The notes under the pieces are model-generated. The model had not been told where the DNA came from. It ran no database searches and saw only the letters and a program-made list of their open reading frames with translations. Of a stretch of 64,000 nt of DNA, positions 9,222 to 20,600 are shown piece by piece; the first letter of the stretch is position 1; every line of letters begins with the position of its first letter. This DNA comes from UBA1672 sp965263215 (GTDB lineage Bacteria > Pseudomonadota > Alphaproteobacteria > Micavibrionales > Micavibrionaceae), in NCBI GenBank assembly GCA_965263215.1, contig OZ253663.1:62001-126000 (forward strand), given 5' to 3'. A program made the translations under genes and the position numbers.

Positions 9222-10634
9222 TCAACGCTCGTTCATTGAATTTTCAAGCGTTTTCGTAAACGGCTTTAATAAGTATTGCATTACAGTTTTTTGCCCTGTC
9301 AGAATGTCAACACTGGTAATCATCCCGGGTATAATCGGCAGAACTTCACCCTTACGTTTTAATTCCGTTTCATAGGTTCTAAGGCGTACACGATAAAAGA
9401 ATTCACCCTGGTCATCTTCAACGGTATCAGCCGAAATATCCAACAACTCCCCCTTCAAGCCACCATAGATTGAAAAATCATACGCCGTAATTTTGATTAC
9501 AGCCGGCTGCCCGGGATATATAAACGCACGATCAGAAGGCTTAACGCGTGCCTCGACAATTAACTGATCGTCCTTCGGGACAATCTTAATTAGATCTTCT
9601 CCGGCACGCACTACGCCACCGACCGTATTTACAGTCAATTCTTGTATAGTTCCTGAAACGGGTGATTTCATTTCCTTACGAACTTTACGTTCTTCTAAGC
9701 CACTCAAACGCTCACGAATTTCATTCATCTCATTAAGCTTCGCTGATAACTCTGTTTGCGCTTCTGTTTTTGCCGTTTGAGTAATTTCGTCCATTCTGGC
9801 TGTCGCTTCTTCGATTGCGGATTGCGCGCGCGGCAAACTTGACTTTAAACCGTTTAGTTCTGATTGCTTTTCTTTCATACCACGCTGCAGCTGCAACAAT
9901 TCCAATTTCGGTGCAGAGCCTTTTTCAACCAAAGGTCTAATCATATTCATTTCTTTGCGCTGCAAATGAATAACACCTTTTAAGTCACCAATACGGCTGT
10001 TCAACTCGTCTAATTCCTGTTCACGCTGCGTGAGCTGTTTTTGCAATACGTTGATTTGCCCTGCCAATTGTAATTTATTAGCACGGAAAGAATTTAATTC
10101 TTCTGTAACGCTTTTGGGTGATTCTTTTACCACCTCATCAGGAAACTCAACCATTTCCTTTCCCTCGGCTTCGGCTTGAAGGCGTGTAATAGAAGCCAAA
10201 AGCCCAAGATAACGCACACGGTTTGCCCCTAAATCAGAAGCCGCCTCAATGTCTCGCAATCTCACCAAAACTTGCCCCTCTTCGACAAAATCACCTTCTT
10301 TGACAAGAAATTCTTCAACGATACCCGGATCAAGGCTTTGCAAAGCTTGTACTTCACTAGATGGGATAATCTTGCCATCACCACGCGTCACTTCATCGAG
10401 TTTTGCCACATTCGCCCAAACTACAAATAACGCAAAAAACGAAAAAATGGAGACGAGTAATAAATGTTTAGATAAAGGCAATTGATCATCAGCATCAAAA
10501 AAGACGGTTGCACGCGCCTGAATTATATCGGCTTTTTCTTTCGCCCAATTTTGACGGATTGCGCCCCATTCCGACTGTTCATTTACATTTTGCGCACTAG
10601 CAGCGGCAGGTATTTGAGGAGCTTTATCAGACAT
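9222..10634 (-). CDS. Type I secretion membrane-fusion protein (HlyD/LapC family)
   Basis: The periplasmic adaptor links the ABC exporter to the TolC-like channel for one-step secretion of the RTX adhesin. A cytoplasmic N-terminus of about 45 residues is followed by one transmembrane helix (HLLLVSIFSFFALFVVW). A lipoyl half-domain follows, then a long alpha-helical hairpin (about residues 165-310), the second lipoyl half and a C-terminal beta domain with the family segment PGQPAVIKITAYDFSIYGGL. The start ATG 10634 overlaps the end of the ABC gene in an 8-base ATGTCTGA arrangement with GGAG in front. This argues for translational coupling. The gene is last in the operon adhesin-tolC-ABC-hlyD. 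Confidence 0.93.
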   Translation of the reverse strand: MSDKAPQIPAAASAQNVNEQSEWGAIRQNWAKEKADIIQARATVFFDADDQLPLSKHLLLVSIFSFFALFVVWANVAKLDEVTRGDGKIIPSSEVQALQSLDPGIVEEFLVKEGDFVEEGQVLVRLRDIEAASDLGANRVRYLGLLASITRLQAEAEGKEMVEFPDEVVKESPKSVTEELNSFRANKLQLAGQINVLQKQLTQREQELDELNSRIGDLKGVIHLQRKEMNMIRPLVEKGSAPKLELLQLQRGMKEKQSELNGLKSSLPRAQSAIEEATARMDEITQTAKTEAQTELSAKLNEMNEIRERLSGLEERKVRKEMKSPVSGTIQELTVNTVGGVVRAGEDLIKIVPKDDQLIVEARVKPSDRAFIYPGQPAVIKITAYDFSIYGGLKGELLDISADTVEDDQGEFFYRVRLRTYETELKRKGEVLPIIPGMITSVDILTGQKTVMQYLLKPFTKTLENSMNER

Positions 10635-12963
10635 CTGTTTTCTCCGCTGCTGTACCATATTCACGCGCTTGTAATTTACGAATAACATCGTCTTTAGGGC
10701 CATAAGCCACGATACGCCCACGGTCTATCAAAATGAGTTTATCAACCAACGTCAACATCGCGCCCTTATGCGTGATCAGAATTGTTGTTCTATCCTTACA
10801 AAGTAAATCAAGGCGCTTGCGAAGGCGGTTTTCAGAGGCAGGGTCCATAGAGGCCGTTGGTTCATCCAAAACCAATATCGGTGGGTCATAAAGTAGTGCA
10901 CGCGCAATCGCTACGGCTTGTCTTTGGCCACCTGATAACGACTCACCGCGTTCTCCAACTTGAGTATCCAGTCCAGCCGATGAGTCTTTCAAAAATTCAA
11001 GAACACCAGATAATTCCGCAGCTTTCAAGACAGAGCGATCAGGTGCCATTTCATGCCCCATCGTAATATTGTCACGCACAGAACCGTAGAATAACTGAGG
11101 GCTTTGTTGAACAGCCCCAACATTACGGCGCAAATCACCCGGATCAACCTGACGCACATCTGTGCCATCAATCTGAACAGATCCTGATGTTGGCTCATAG
11201 AGGTTGAGCAATAAACGCTCAATCGTGGTTTTACCGGAACCAACCGCACCAATAATGCCAACACGCTCACCGGGCTCAATTATAAAACTCATATTATTAA
11301 GAGACGGCGTTTGCTGTCCCGGGTAGTTGAATGTAACTTCTCGAAACTCAACACGCCCCTTAATATGAGACAGAGATACAAAATGTTTACCTGCAGGGCG
11401 TTCAACAGGTTTTTTCATTAAATCATCAAGCTGAACAAGTGCTTCACGGGACTGGTTCAAACGGGTCATCAGCCCTGCAATCTGTGCCAAAGGTCCCATA
11501 ACGCGACCCGATAAAATTACACAGGCAATTAATGCACCCATGGAGATTTCACCTTCGCTAATCATAAACACACCAACAAATACAATGCCAACGCTTGCAA
11601 GCTGTTGGATGAACATGGCCCAGTTTTGTGCAAATGCAGAAAGCTGACGCGACTTCACAGACGTACGAGATGATTTTTCTGTAAGCTCTTCCCAATTTCT
11701 TTGTGTGTGCCCTTCCGCAGCCTGCACCTTAATCGTTTCAAGCCCGATAATTGTTTCGAATAACAGAGCGTTTTTCAATGCGCTTTCATGCATCGACTCG
11801 CGCGTAACTTTTTGAAGAGGCTTTTGCAAATAAAACCCCATCCCCACAATCAGAGGGATCGCGGCCAAAGGCACAAATGCAACCGGCCCACCGATTAAGG
11901 CGATAACACCAATGAAGATGAGAACAAACGGCAAGTCGATAAGCGCCGCCATTGTTGCGGACGTAAAAAAATCACGCAACGTTTCGAATTCTTTCATGTT
12001 GCTTGCCAAAACGCCCGCGCTCGGAGGTCTGGCTGTCATTGTCATACCCATGATTTGTTCAAATAACATAGCCGAAATTTTAACATCGGCGCGACGACCT
12101 GCATGGTCCAAGAAATGCGCCCGTAAATTTCGAAGGATAAAATCAAAAACAAAAACAATAAAGATACCAGCGGAAAGCGTGTAAAGCGTGTCAAAGGCAC
12201 TATTCGGCACGACGCGGTCATACACATTCATAATAAAGATTGAACTGGCCAGACCGAACATATTGATCATAAGTGCGGCGACTACAACTTCGGTATAAAG
12301 CGTTTTGTTTTTCCAAAATGTTGCCCAGAACCAATCTCGCCCTGTGTCTATTTCTGCTGGCCCTGCGCGTTCATCACTGCGCGCAGTTGGCCTTAGGAAG
12401 AAAGCATAGCCCGTGTAAAGCGGTGCTAATTCTTCAATCGTCATCGCCTGTTTTTCGTCAGATGTTTCAGGAAATTGGACTAAAAATTTTGTTTTTGGAT
12501 GAACTTCAATATTACGATCTTTGCCTTTACGCGGCTCAAACCCTTTTGGATGTCTTACCTGCCAGACAATACACGCTTGATTACCTTCTAGAGATAAAAC
12601 GCACGGCAGATTAGCCGCGATAGCCAAACCTTCTAATGATCTTTCAACCAATTTTGCTTGTAAATCCGCTCGCTCTGCTGCGCGAATAAAAAGAGCCGGT
12701 GTAATACCCGTAGGCGGAATAGGAAGCCCCGCAGTTAATGACGTCATACTCGCCCGTCTGCCGTAATGCCCCGCCATAAGGCGTAAACATTCAACCAACG
12801 GCGTATGAATTGCCATACGATCGGCTTGTAGTGCCCAACCTTCGGCACTCTTGCTCTTATCCTGAACAACAGAAAGGCCCTCCTGCTCAGAAGGGCTCTT
12901 CTCGTTCATCTCAGAATTACCTTTGTCAGGTTCATCTTCAGATTGATTATTATTTTCGGTCAC
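10627..12963 (-). CDS. Type I secretion ABC exporter, LapB-like
   Basis: A 778-residue ABC transporter that would power export of the adjacent giant adhesin. The N-terminus is hydrophilic to about residue 55. A C39-peptidase-like domain (about 55-205) follows, in which the position of the catalytic Cys is not evident, so it is probably a non-cleaving docking domain as in LapB and HlyB. Six transmembrane helices lie in about residues 225-510. The nucleotide-binding domain has Walker A GAVGSGKTT, signature LSGGQRQ, Walker B ILVLDEPTA and the H-loop ITHK. It lies 37 bases downstream of the TolC gene and overlaps the HlyD start. Confidence 0.94.
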   Translation of the reverse strand: MTENNNQSEDEPDKGNSEMNEKSPSEQEGLSVVQDKSKSAEGWALQADRMAIHTPLVECLRLMAGHYGRRASMTSLTAGLPIPPTGITPALFIRAAERADLQAKLVERSLEGLAIAANLPCVLSLEGNQACIVWQVRHPKGFEPRKGKDRNIEVHPKTKFLVQFPETSDEKQAMTIEELAPLYTGYAFFLRPTARSDERAGPAEIDTGRDWFWATFWKNKTLYTEVVVAALMINMFGLASSIFIMNVYDRVVPNSAFDTLYTLSAGIFIVFVFDFILRNLRAHFLDHAGRRADVKISAMLFEQIMGMTMTARPPSAGVLASNMKEFETLRDFFTSATMAALIDLPFVLIFIGVIALIGGPVAFVPLAAIPLIVGMGFYLQKPLQKVTRESMHESALKNALLFETIIGLETIKVQAAEGHTQRNWEELTEKSSRTSVKSRQLSAFAQNWAMFIQQLASVGIVFVGVFMISEGEISMGALIACVILSGRVMGPLAQIAGLMTRLNQSREALVQLDDLMKKPVERPAGKHFVSLSHIKGRVEFREVTFNYPGQQTPSLNNMSFIIEPGERVGIIGAVGSGKTTIERLLLNLYEPTSGSVQIDGTDVRQVDPGDLRRNVGAVQQSPQLFYGSVRDNITMGHEMAPDRSVLKAAELSGVLEFLKDSSAGLDTQVGERGESLSGGQRQAVAIARALLYDPPILVLDEPTASMDPASENRLRKRLDLLCKDRTTILITHKGAMLTLVDKLILIDRGRIVAYGPKDDVIRKLQAREYGTAAEKTDV

Positions 12964-13000
12964 CTGATCCTAATTCCGTTTTCTAACGATTAAAGGTAGG

Positions 13001-14401
13001 TTATCGCGCCTTCTGCTGCTCTTTATAAGACCATTTTTCATCGGAATCGACAACACTTTCACGAGGATACTCCAGACCTAGGGACGGAAGCAAGTGCCCT
13101 TTCAATGCCAATAAACGGTACACTGCGAGCATTTCTAAAAACTCGGAGTTTACTGTGTTACTACTTGAAACGAACAATTCGTTTTGTGCATCAAGAACAT
13201 CAAGAAGTGTACGGCGATCAATATTGAACTGATCCTTATATGCCTTAACAACTTCGACGTTTGCTGCCGCTTGTGAAGCGAATTGAGCTGCTCTTTCGCC
13301 GGAAGAAATCATGCTCGCCCATGTCTGACGCACATCATTCTCTACAGCGCGTGCAGCTTCTGCACGTGACTCTTTTGATTGTTGATGGCGGTGAACAAAC
13401 TCACGCGCGCGGGCAACATCAGCACCACCACGGTATAGGTTCCAATTCAAAACCACCAAAGCAGATGCACTGGAATCTTCATCATCAACACCACCAATAT
13501 CGCTCCCTGTTCTTGCATTTAAACGCAAATCAAGTTGAGGATACTGTGTCGACTTCGTACCTTGCGCTTCTGCGTAAGCTACTTCAATGTCAGATGTGAA
13601 TATGTCCAAAGTCGGGCTGTGCGCCAGAGCTTTTTGCACTTCTTGATCGACATCTTCTTGCAAAGATTCAAATGGAATGACTGGCAATTGTAAATCACCT
13701 GCGGCATCACCGACTTCTCTACGGTACTGTGCTTGTGCAATACGAAGCGCTTCCAACGTGCTTGATTCTGTTGCTCTCGCCGCAGCCAATCTTGCTTTTG
13801 CTTGCTCGCCATCCGCCCTTGTTGAACGACCAGCCTTAACACCATCTTGGATTTGCTCAAGAATATTGATGTGATCAGCAACGTTTTCACGTGCGATCAA
13901 AAGTAACTGACGCTGACGTAGAACTTCAAGATATGATTCAACAATACTTAGGCCAATTAATTCAGCCGTTTCACGAACGCGTTCTGCTGATGAAATTACG
14001 CGCGCTTGTTGACGTTTAACTTCATAGTGCGATTCCCAACCATCAAACAACATTTGGGTTAGCGTAATACCGACATCTCTACGAACGAGATTTTCTTCAT
14101 TATCACCTGATCCAGAGCGTGTTCCGACATCATCAGTATGTTCAAATCCGATTTCACCATTCACGTCAACTGACGGCAAAAACAAAGCCTCGCCTTGCTC
14201 TAGCTCTTCATCTGTTGCCCTACGACTTGCTGCAACCACGCCATATTCAGGGTTGGTAGAAATACCAACGGCCACCGCTTCACGTAAACTATCAATCTTA
14301 TGATCACTTTCCTGGGAAAAGGAAGAATCAGCTCCAAAAACCAATATAGCAGACACTGCAGTCGTCAGACATAAAGTGCGCACTCTCTTACTCAAAATCA
14401 C
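13001..14401 (-). CDS. TolC-family outer-membrane efflux/secretion protein
   Basis: A 466-residue outer-membrane factor forming the trans-envelope channel of the type I system. The signal peptide covers about residues 1-29 (hydrophobic LCLTTAVSAILVFG, then SFSQES). Two OEP repeats follow, each with long helices; the conserved motif ARAEFVHRH-like/YRGGADVARA occurs near residue 320, and YKDQFNIDRRTLLDVLDAQNEL, the typical TolC/LapE signature, near residue 395. The start is GTG, supported by GAGG eight bases upstream. It is the second gene of the secretion operon, 239 bases after the adhesin. Confidence 0.93.
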   Translation of the reverse strand: MILSKRVRTLCLTTAVSAILVFGADSSFSQESDHKIDSLREAVAVGISTNPEYGVVAASRRATDEELEQGEALFLPSVDVNGEIGFEHTDDVGTRSGSGDNEENLVRRDVGITLTQMLFDGWESHYEVKRQQARVISSAERVRETAELIGLSIVESYLEVLRQRQLLLIARENVADHINILEQIQDGVKAGRSTRADGEQAKARLAAARATESSTLEALRIAQAQYRREVGDAAGDLQLPVIPFESLQEDVDQEVQKALAHSPTLDIFTSDIEVAYAEAQGTKSTQYPQLDLRLNARTGSDIGGVDDEDSSASALVVLNWNLYRGGADVARAREFVHRHQQSKESRAEAARAVENDVRQTWASMISSGERAAQFASQAAANVEVVKAYKDQFNIDRRTLLDVLDAQNELFVSSSNTVNSEFLEMLAVYRLLALKGHLLPSLGLEYPRESVVDSDEKWSYKEQQKAR

Positions 14402-14640
14402 TGTTATTACCTCTCAAGTTACTCAAAAACCCTAACATTTACAAAAATAGCTTATTTTTATCAGCTATAACACCGCAACTCTTTATGCCTTTTTTTACAT
14501 AGTAAATCAAGGCCTTATTACATATAGCCGCAGTATTACACTACTTTATTCATTTCGTAAACCACCCTTAACTTGCGGAGATACTCCCCCACATCCAAGG
14601 ATGGTTTATCGCATATTACAGTCAACCGGTTAAAACAGTC

Positions 14641-17600
14641 TTAAACAATTGTATCTGTTTTAATTGATGTATCCAGATCAAGACCTGTAACACCTTCCAA
14701 CACAGCAATCTCAGTTGAACCACCTACGCCGCCGGCGCCAGTTTCATCCACTGCAATTGTTGTATTTCCACCAGATTCGGTTGCGATAACGAAGTCCGCA
14801 ATATCTTGCGTGACATCTGTTTCGTCATACCCTGTTAAAATGGCCGACAGATCCAGAAGATCATCACCAATTACAAAGTCTTTGATCGCATCAATGCCTT
14901 CGTCAATGGCTTCGAACAAGAAGATGTCATTACCAGATCCACCGTAAAGATCATCATTACCTAGACCTCCGGCAATAATATCATCACCTTCTTGGCCAAA
15001 GATCGTGTCATCACCAGCTCCACCCTTGATGATGTCATCGCCACCATCACGGCCTTGACCTTCCGAGTTCACAGATTCTTGTGAAAGACTTTCTGCGTTG
15101 TCACGAATATACGTAATCGTATCTTCACGTGACCAACCTGCATCAATGCCACTCTCACCATTCTCAAGACGCTCAAACACTTCCCATCCAGAGCCATCTT
15201 CTGTGCTAAGGCCATGGAAGTCAGCTAAATCATCAGTGAATAGAACATCACCAAAGATGATATCGCTATTGTCTCCACCTTCGATGACATCGTCACCAGC
15301 CGCCAAAAGCTTATCCAAAGGACTTGTGCCTGCAAGAGCCACCGTCAAATCAGTCGGATCGTCAATAACAATCGCACTACCATCGGAGTCTATAATATCC
15401 AGTCTGGAAATATTGCCGCCAACACTGATACCAACACCGATCACTTCATCGCTGAGCGACTGTATTGTTCCAACTTCATTGGTGAAGTCACCGCCGGAAA
15501 TTTCGTCAATAACCTCAGAAGCAGAACCAGAAGCAACCGCGTCACTCTCATCGATGTAACGATTCGGCGCGCCATCAGAAATAAAGTACGTTGTTGTGAT
15601 AGCATTACCACCAAGAGGCTCAGAACCTTCTAACCATGCAATTGCGTCTTGCAATGGATCTTCGTAATTCGTGAAACCGCCTGTGCTTAGGCCATCCAGA
15701 TAAGCTTGCAAGTTAGCAAGTTCACCGGCATCAGTAATTGTGAATGTCCCTGACGGCTTGCTCGCAGTCGCAAATGGAACAAGATGTACCTTTATCTCGC
15801 CACCATCATACGTGCTTACATCTGTCAAAAGATTATCAACAGCATCTTTTAGCAAAGAAATTTTTGAATCTGCATTGCTTGTACTGCCCATCGAACCGGA
15901 CACATCCAGGATAAACACAAAGTTGTAATCTTGTGTTTGTTCTTCAAGGAATGATCCACCGGCGTCACCAGCAAGAATATCACTTCCGAAACTTCCTGTG
16001 ATCACACCTTCGTCACCATTAACCAGATGCGGTACATCTGAATGCTCATCATCATTCACATTCTGACCAACAATCAACTCACCTGTGTCATCATATGTTT
16101 TGATTTTCAGTAATGCTTCACTGGTGTCACCATCAAAGTCCTGAAGAACATATTCAAACTGATCTTCAACACACTCAAGATCATCTTTGTGCTCAGTGTC
16201 ACGATATGATGTGTCATACCAACCATTGCCACTTGTCGACCACTGCGTCAGGAACCCGTCTGCATCGTAATCTGTGTCCAATCCCTTAACAGGGTGTAGC
16301 CACATACCAAGTTGATCTGCAAAAGAAACACCTGTCCAATCAGGATCATTACTAAACTCCTGAATAGTTGTCGCATCCATATCAAAGCTAAAGATCTTAT
16401 TGCCCAAACCATCTGTTGTCACAGAAATGTTAGAGAAGATATCCGCACTTGTAATAGAGCTTACAATCTCACTGCCCTGCCAACTGGTTTGTGTGTTCAG
16501 ACCGTTATAGTTATAGATTGAGACAACAGGCTCTGATCCGCTGGCATCAAAGTAAATCAATGCCATTTCATTTGCATGACCTTTCGGATTCGGTCCACCG
16601 TTAATTGCCAATGTAAAGCCTTCGCTTACATCATCAATCTTCATCTCAAAGCTGAACTGATTAGTGTTTTCATCAAAACATGTCGTGATGTTTTTGATGT
16701 CACCACCATTATCGCTCCCCGGAGGGTTATCGACAGAGTATTGATACCCTTGAGAGAATGCACTTTCAAACGGATCATAGCTATACGCACCAGTATTATT
16801 GATCGTCAATATACCATGATCGCCTTCGATCGTCGTATTCGAACCATCTGCCGGAACATCAACAACATTACTACCGAACTTAATCTGCGTTACCGAATTC
16901 GGCGTGTCAGCAGAAAGAATGTCATTATCCGATACATTGCCATCAAATACGCCTTCAGACACATTAAACTCGACACAGTCATCATGGGCAATAAGACCAC
17001 TGTCATGAACATCGATACCAATCACAGCCACATCCGTGTCACCATCAGCGTCGCAGATCTCGACAAAGAACTTCAACCAGATCACCTCATCTGGATCACC
17101 CGCTATATGGTGATCAAGCGGCAGATACTGCGTATAGGTATATTCACCCGTCAATGGATCTATATCCAACGTGAACACAACCTCACCGCCAGGCAACGTA
17201 CCAACATAACCAGACGCATCGCCATTCAAATCAACATCAACAAGCTCGCCGCCAGAGAAGATATCCTCATCTGAACCGTCATTCTCGTACTTCGCCTTGA
17301 ACATACCGGTCGGCTTAATCGAACCGGCTCCATCTGAACCAAAGTCAAAGTCAAGCGTCTCCGTACGTACCAATGGCGTATCAGGCGTTAGGTTACTCTC
17401 ATCAACTGTCTTGAACTTATTCTCTATCGATGGACCATCATCCAACACCTTAACCGTAATGTCGCCAGACGCACTGTCACCATCAGCGTCCGTCGCCTTC
17501 ACGCCAAACGTCAACTCAATCACATCATTCGGATCACTCGTATCCGCATGATCCAACTGGCCGATCAACGTAAAGGTATAGGTACCATCAGATTCAATAT

Positions 17601-20600
17601 CTAACGTGAAGATATCAACGCCATCCGCGCGGCCAACATAAACACCGCCCTCAAGCGTCACAACAACAGGTTCGCCACCGGACGTTAACTCAGCGCCAGC
17701 CTGACCCGTAAACCCAAACGAAGACGCATCTGTCGCCATAAAGCCACCAAGACCATCACCGCCAAAGTTCGCCGTCACAACACCACCGGCATCATCCGTA
17801 GGATCAAGATCCGTCTCGTCAACAACAACATCGCCGCTAATTTCAAGATCATTCACGGCACTGTCATGAACATCGATACCAATCACAGCCACATCCGTGT
17901 CACCATCAGCGTCGCAGATCTCGACAAAGAACTTCAACCAGATCACCTCATCTGGATCACCCGCTATATGGTGATCAAGCGGCAGATACTGCGTATAGGT
18001 ATATTCACCCGTCAATGGATCTATATCCAACGTGAACACAACCTCACCGCCAGGCAACGTACCAACATAACCAGACGCATCGCCATTCAAATCAACATCA
18101 ACAAGCTCGCCGCCAGAGAAGATATCCTCATCTGAACCGTCATTCTCGTACTTCGCCTTGAACATACCGGTCGGCTTAATCGAACCGGCTCCATCTGAAC
18201 CAAAGTCAAAGTCAAGCGTCTCCGTACGTACCAATGGCGTATCAGGCGTTAGGTTACTCTCATCAACTGTCTTGAACTTATTCTCTATCGATGGACCATC
18301 ATCCAACACCTTAACCGTAATGTCGCCAGACGCACTGTCACCATCAGCGTCCGTCGCCTTCACGCCAAACGTCAACTCAATCACATCATTCGGATCACTC
18401 GTATCCGCATGATCCAACTGGCCGATCAACGTAAAGGTATAGGTACCATCAGATTCAATATCTAACGTGAAGATATCAACGCCATCCGCGCGGCCAACAT
18501 AAACACCGCCCTCAAGCGTCACAACAACAGGTTCGCCACCGGACGTTAACTCAGCGCCAGCCTGACCCGTAAACCCAAACGAAGACGCATCTGTCGCCAT
18601 AAAGCCACCAAGACCATCACCGCCAAAGTTCGCCGTCACAACACCACCGGCATCATCCGTAGGATCAAGATCCGTCTCGTCAACAACAACATCGCCGCTA
18701 ATTTCAAGATCATTCACGGCACTGTCATGAACATCGATACCAATCACAGCCACATCCGTGTCACCATCAGCGTCGCAGATCTCGACAAAGAACTTCAACC
18801 AGATCACCTCATCTGGATCACCCGCTATATGGTGATCAAGCGGCAGATACTGCGTATAGGTATATTCACCCGTCAATGGATCTATATCCAACGTGAACAC
18901 AACCTCACCGCCAGGCAACGTACCAACATAACCAGACGCATCGCCATTCAAATCAACATCAACAAGCTCGCCGCCAGAGAAGATATCCTCATCTGAACCG
19001 TCATTCTCGTACTTCGCCTTGAACATACCGGTCGGCTTAATCGAACCGGCTCCATCTGAACCAAAGTCAAAGTCAAGCGTCTCCGTACGTACCAATGGCG
19101 TATCAGGCGTTAGGTTACTCTCATCAACTGTCTTGAACTTATTCTCTATCGATGGACCATCATCCAACACCTTAACCGTAATGTCGCCAGACGCACTGTC
19201 ACCATCAGCGTCCGTCGCCTTCACGCCAAACGTCAACTCAATCACATCATTCGGATCACTCGTATCCGCATGATCCAACTGGCCGATCAACGTAAAGGTA
19301 TAGGTACCATCAGATTCAATATCTAACGTGAAGATATCAACGCCATCCGCGCGGCCAACATAAACACCGCCCTCAAGCGTCACAACAACAGGTTCGCCAC
19401 CGGACGTTAACTCAGCGCCAGCCTGACCCGTAAACCCAAACGAAGACGCATCTGTCGCCATAAAGCCACCAAGACCATCACCGCCAAAGTTCGCCGTCAC
19501 AACACCACCGGCATCATCCGTAGGATCAAGATCCGTCTCGTCAACAACAACATCGCCGCTAATTTCAAGATCATTCACGGCACTGTCATGAACATCGATA
19601 CCAATCACAGCCACATCCGTGTCACCATCAGCGTCGCAGATCTCGACAAAGAACTTCAACCAGATCACCTCATCTGGATCACCCGCTATATGGTGATCAA
19701 GCGGCAGATACTGCGTATAGGTATATTCACCCGTCAATGGATCTATATCCAACGTGAACACAACCTCACCGCCAGGCAACGTACCAACATAACCAGACGC
19801 ATCGCCATTCAAATCAACATCAACAAGCTCGCCGCCAGAGAAGATATCCTCATCTGAACCGTCATTCTCGTACTTCGCCTTGAACATACCGGTCGGCTTA
19901 ATCGAACCGGCTCCATCTGAACCAAAGTCAAAGTCAAGCGTCTCCGTACGTACCAATGGCGTATCAGGCGTTAGGTTACTCTCATCAACTGTCTTGAACT
20001 TATTCTCTATCGATGGACCATCATCCAACACCTTAACCGTAATGTCGCCAGACGCACTGTCACCATCAGCGTCCGTCGCCTTCACGCCAAACGTCAACTC
20101 AATCACATCATTCGGATCACTCGTATCCGCATGATCCAACTGGCCGATCAACGTAAAGGTATAGGTACCATCAGATTCAATATCTAACGTGAAGATATCA
20201 ACGCCATCCGCGCGGCCAACATAAACACCGCCCTCAAGCGTCACAACAACAGGTTCGCCACCGGACGTTAACTCAGCGCCAGCCTGACCCGTAAACCCAA
20301 ACGAAGACGCATCTGTCGCCATAAAGCCACCAAGACCATCACCGCCAAAGTTCGCCGTCACAACACCACCGGCATCATCCGTAGGATCAAGATCCGTCTC
20401 GTCAACAACAACATCGCCGCTAATTTCAAGATCATTCACGGCACTGTCATGAACATCGATACCAATCACAGCCACATCCGTGTCACCATCAGCGTCGCAG
20501 ATCTCGACAAAGAACTTCAACCAGATCACCTCATCTGGATCACCCGCTATATGGTGATCAAGCGGCAGATACTGCGTATAGGTATATTCACCCGTCAATG

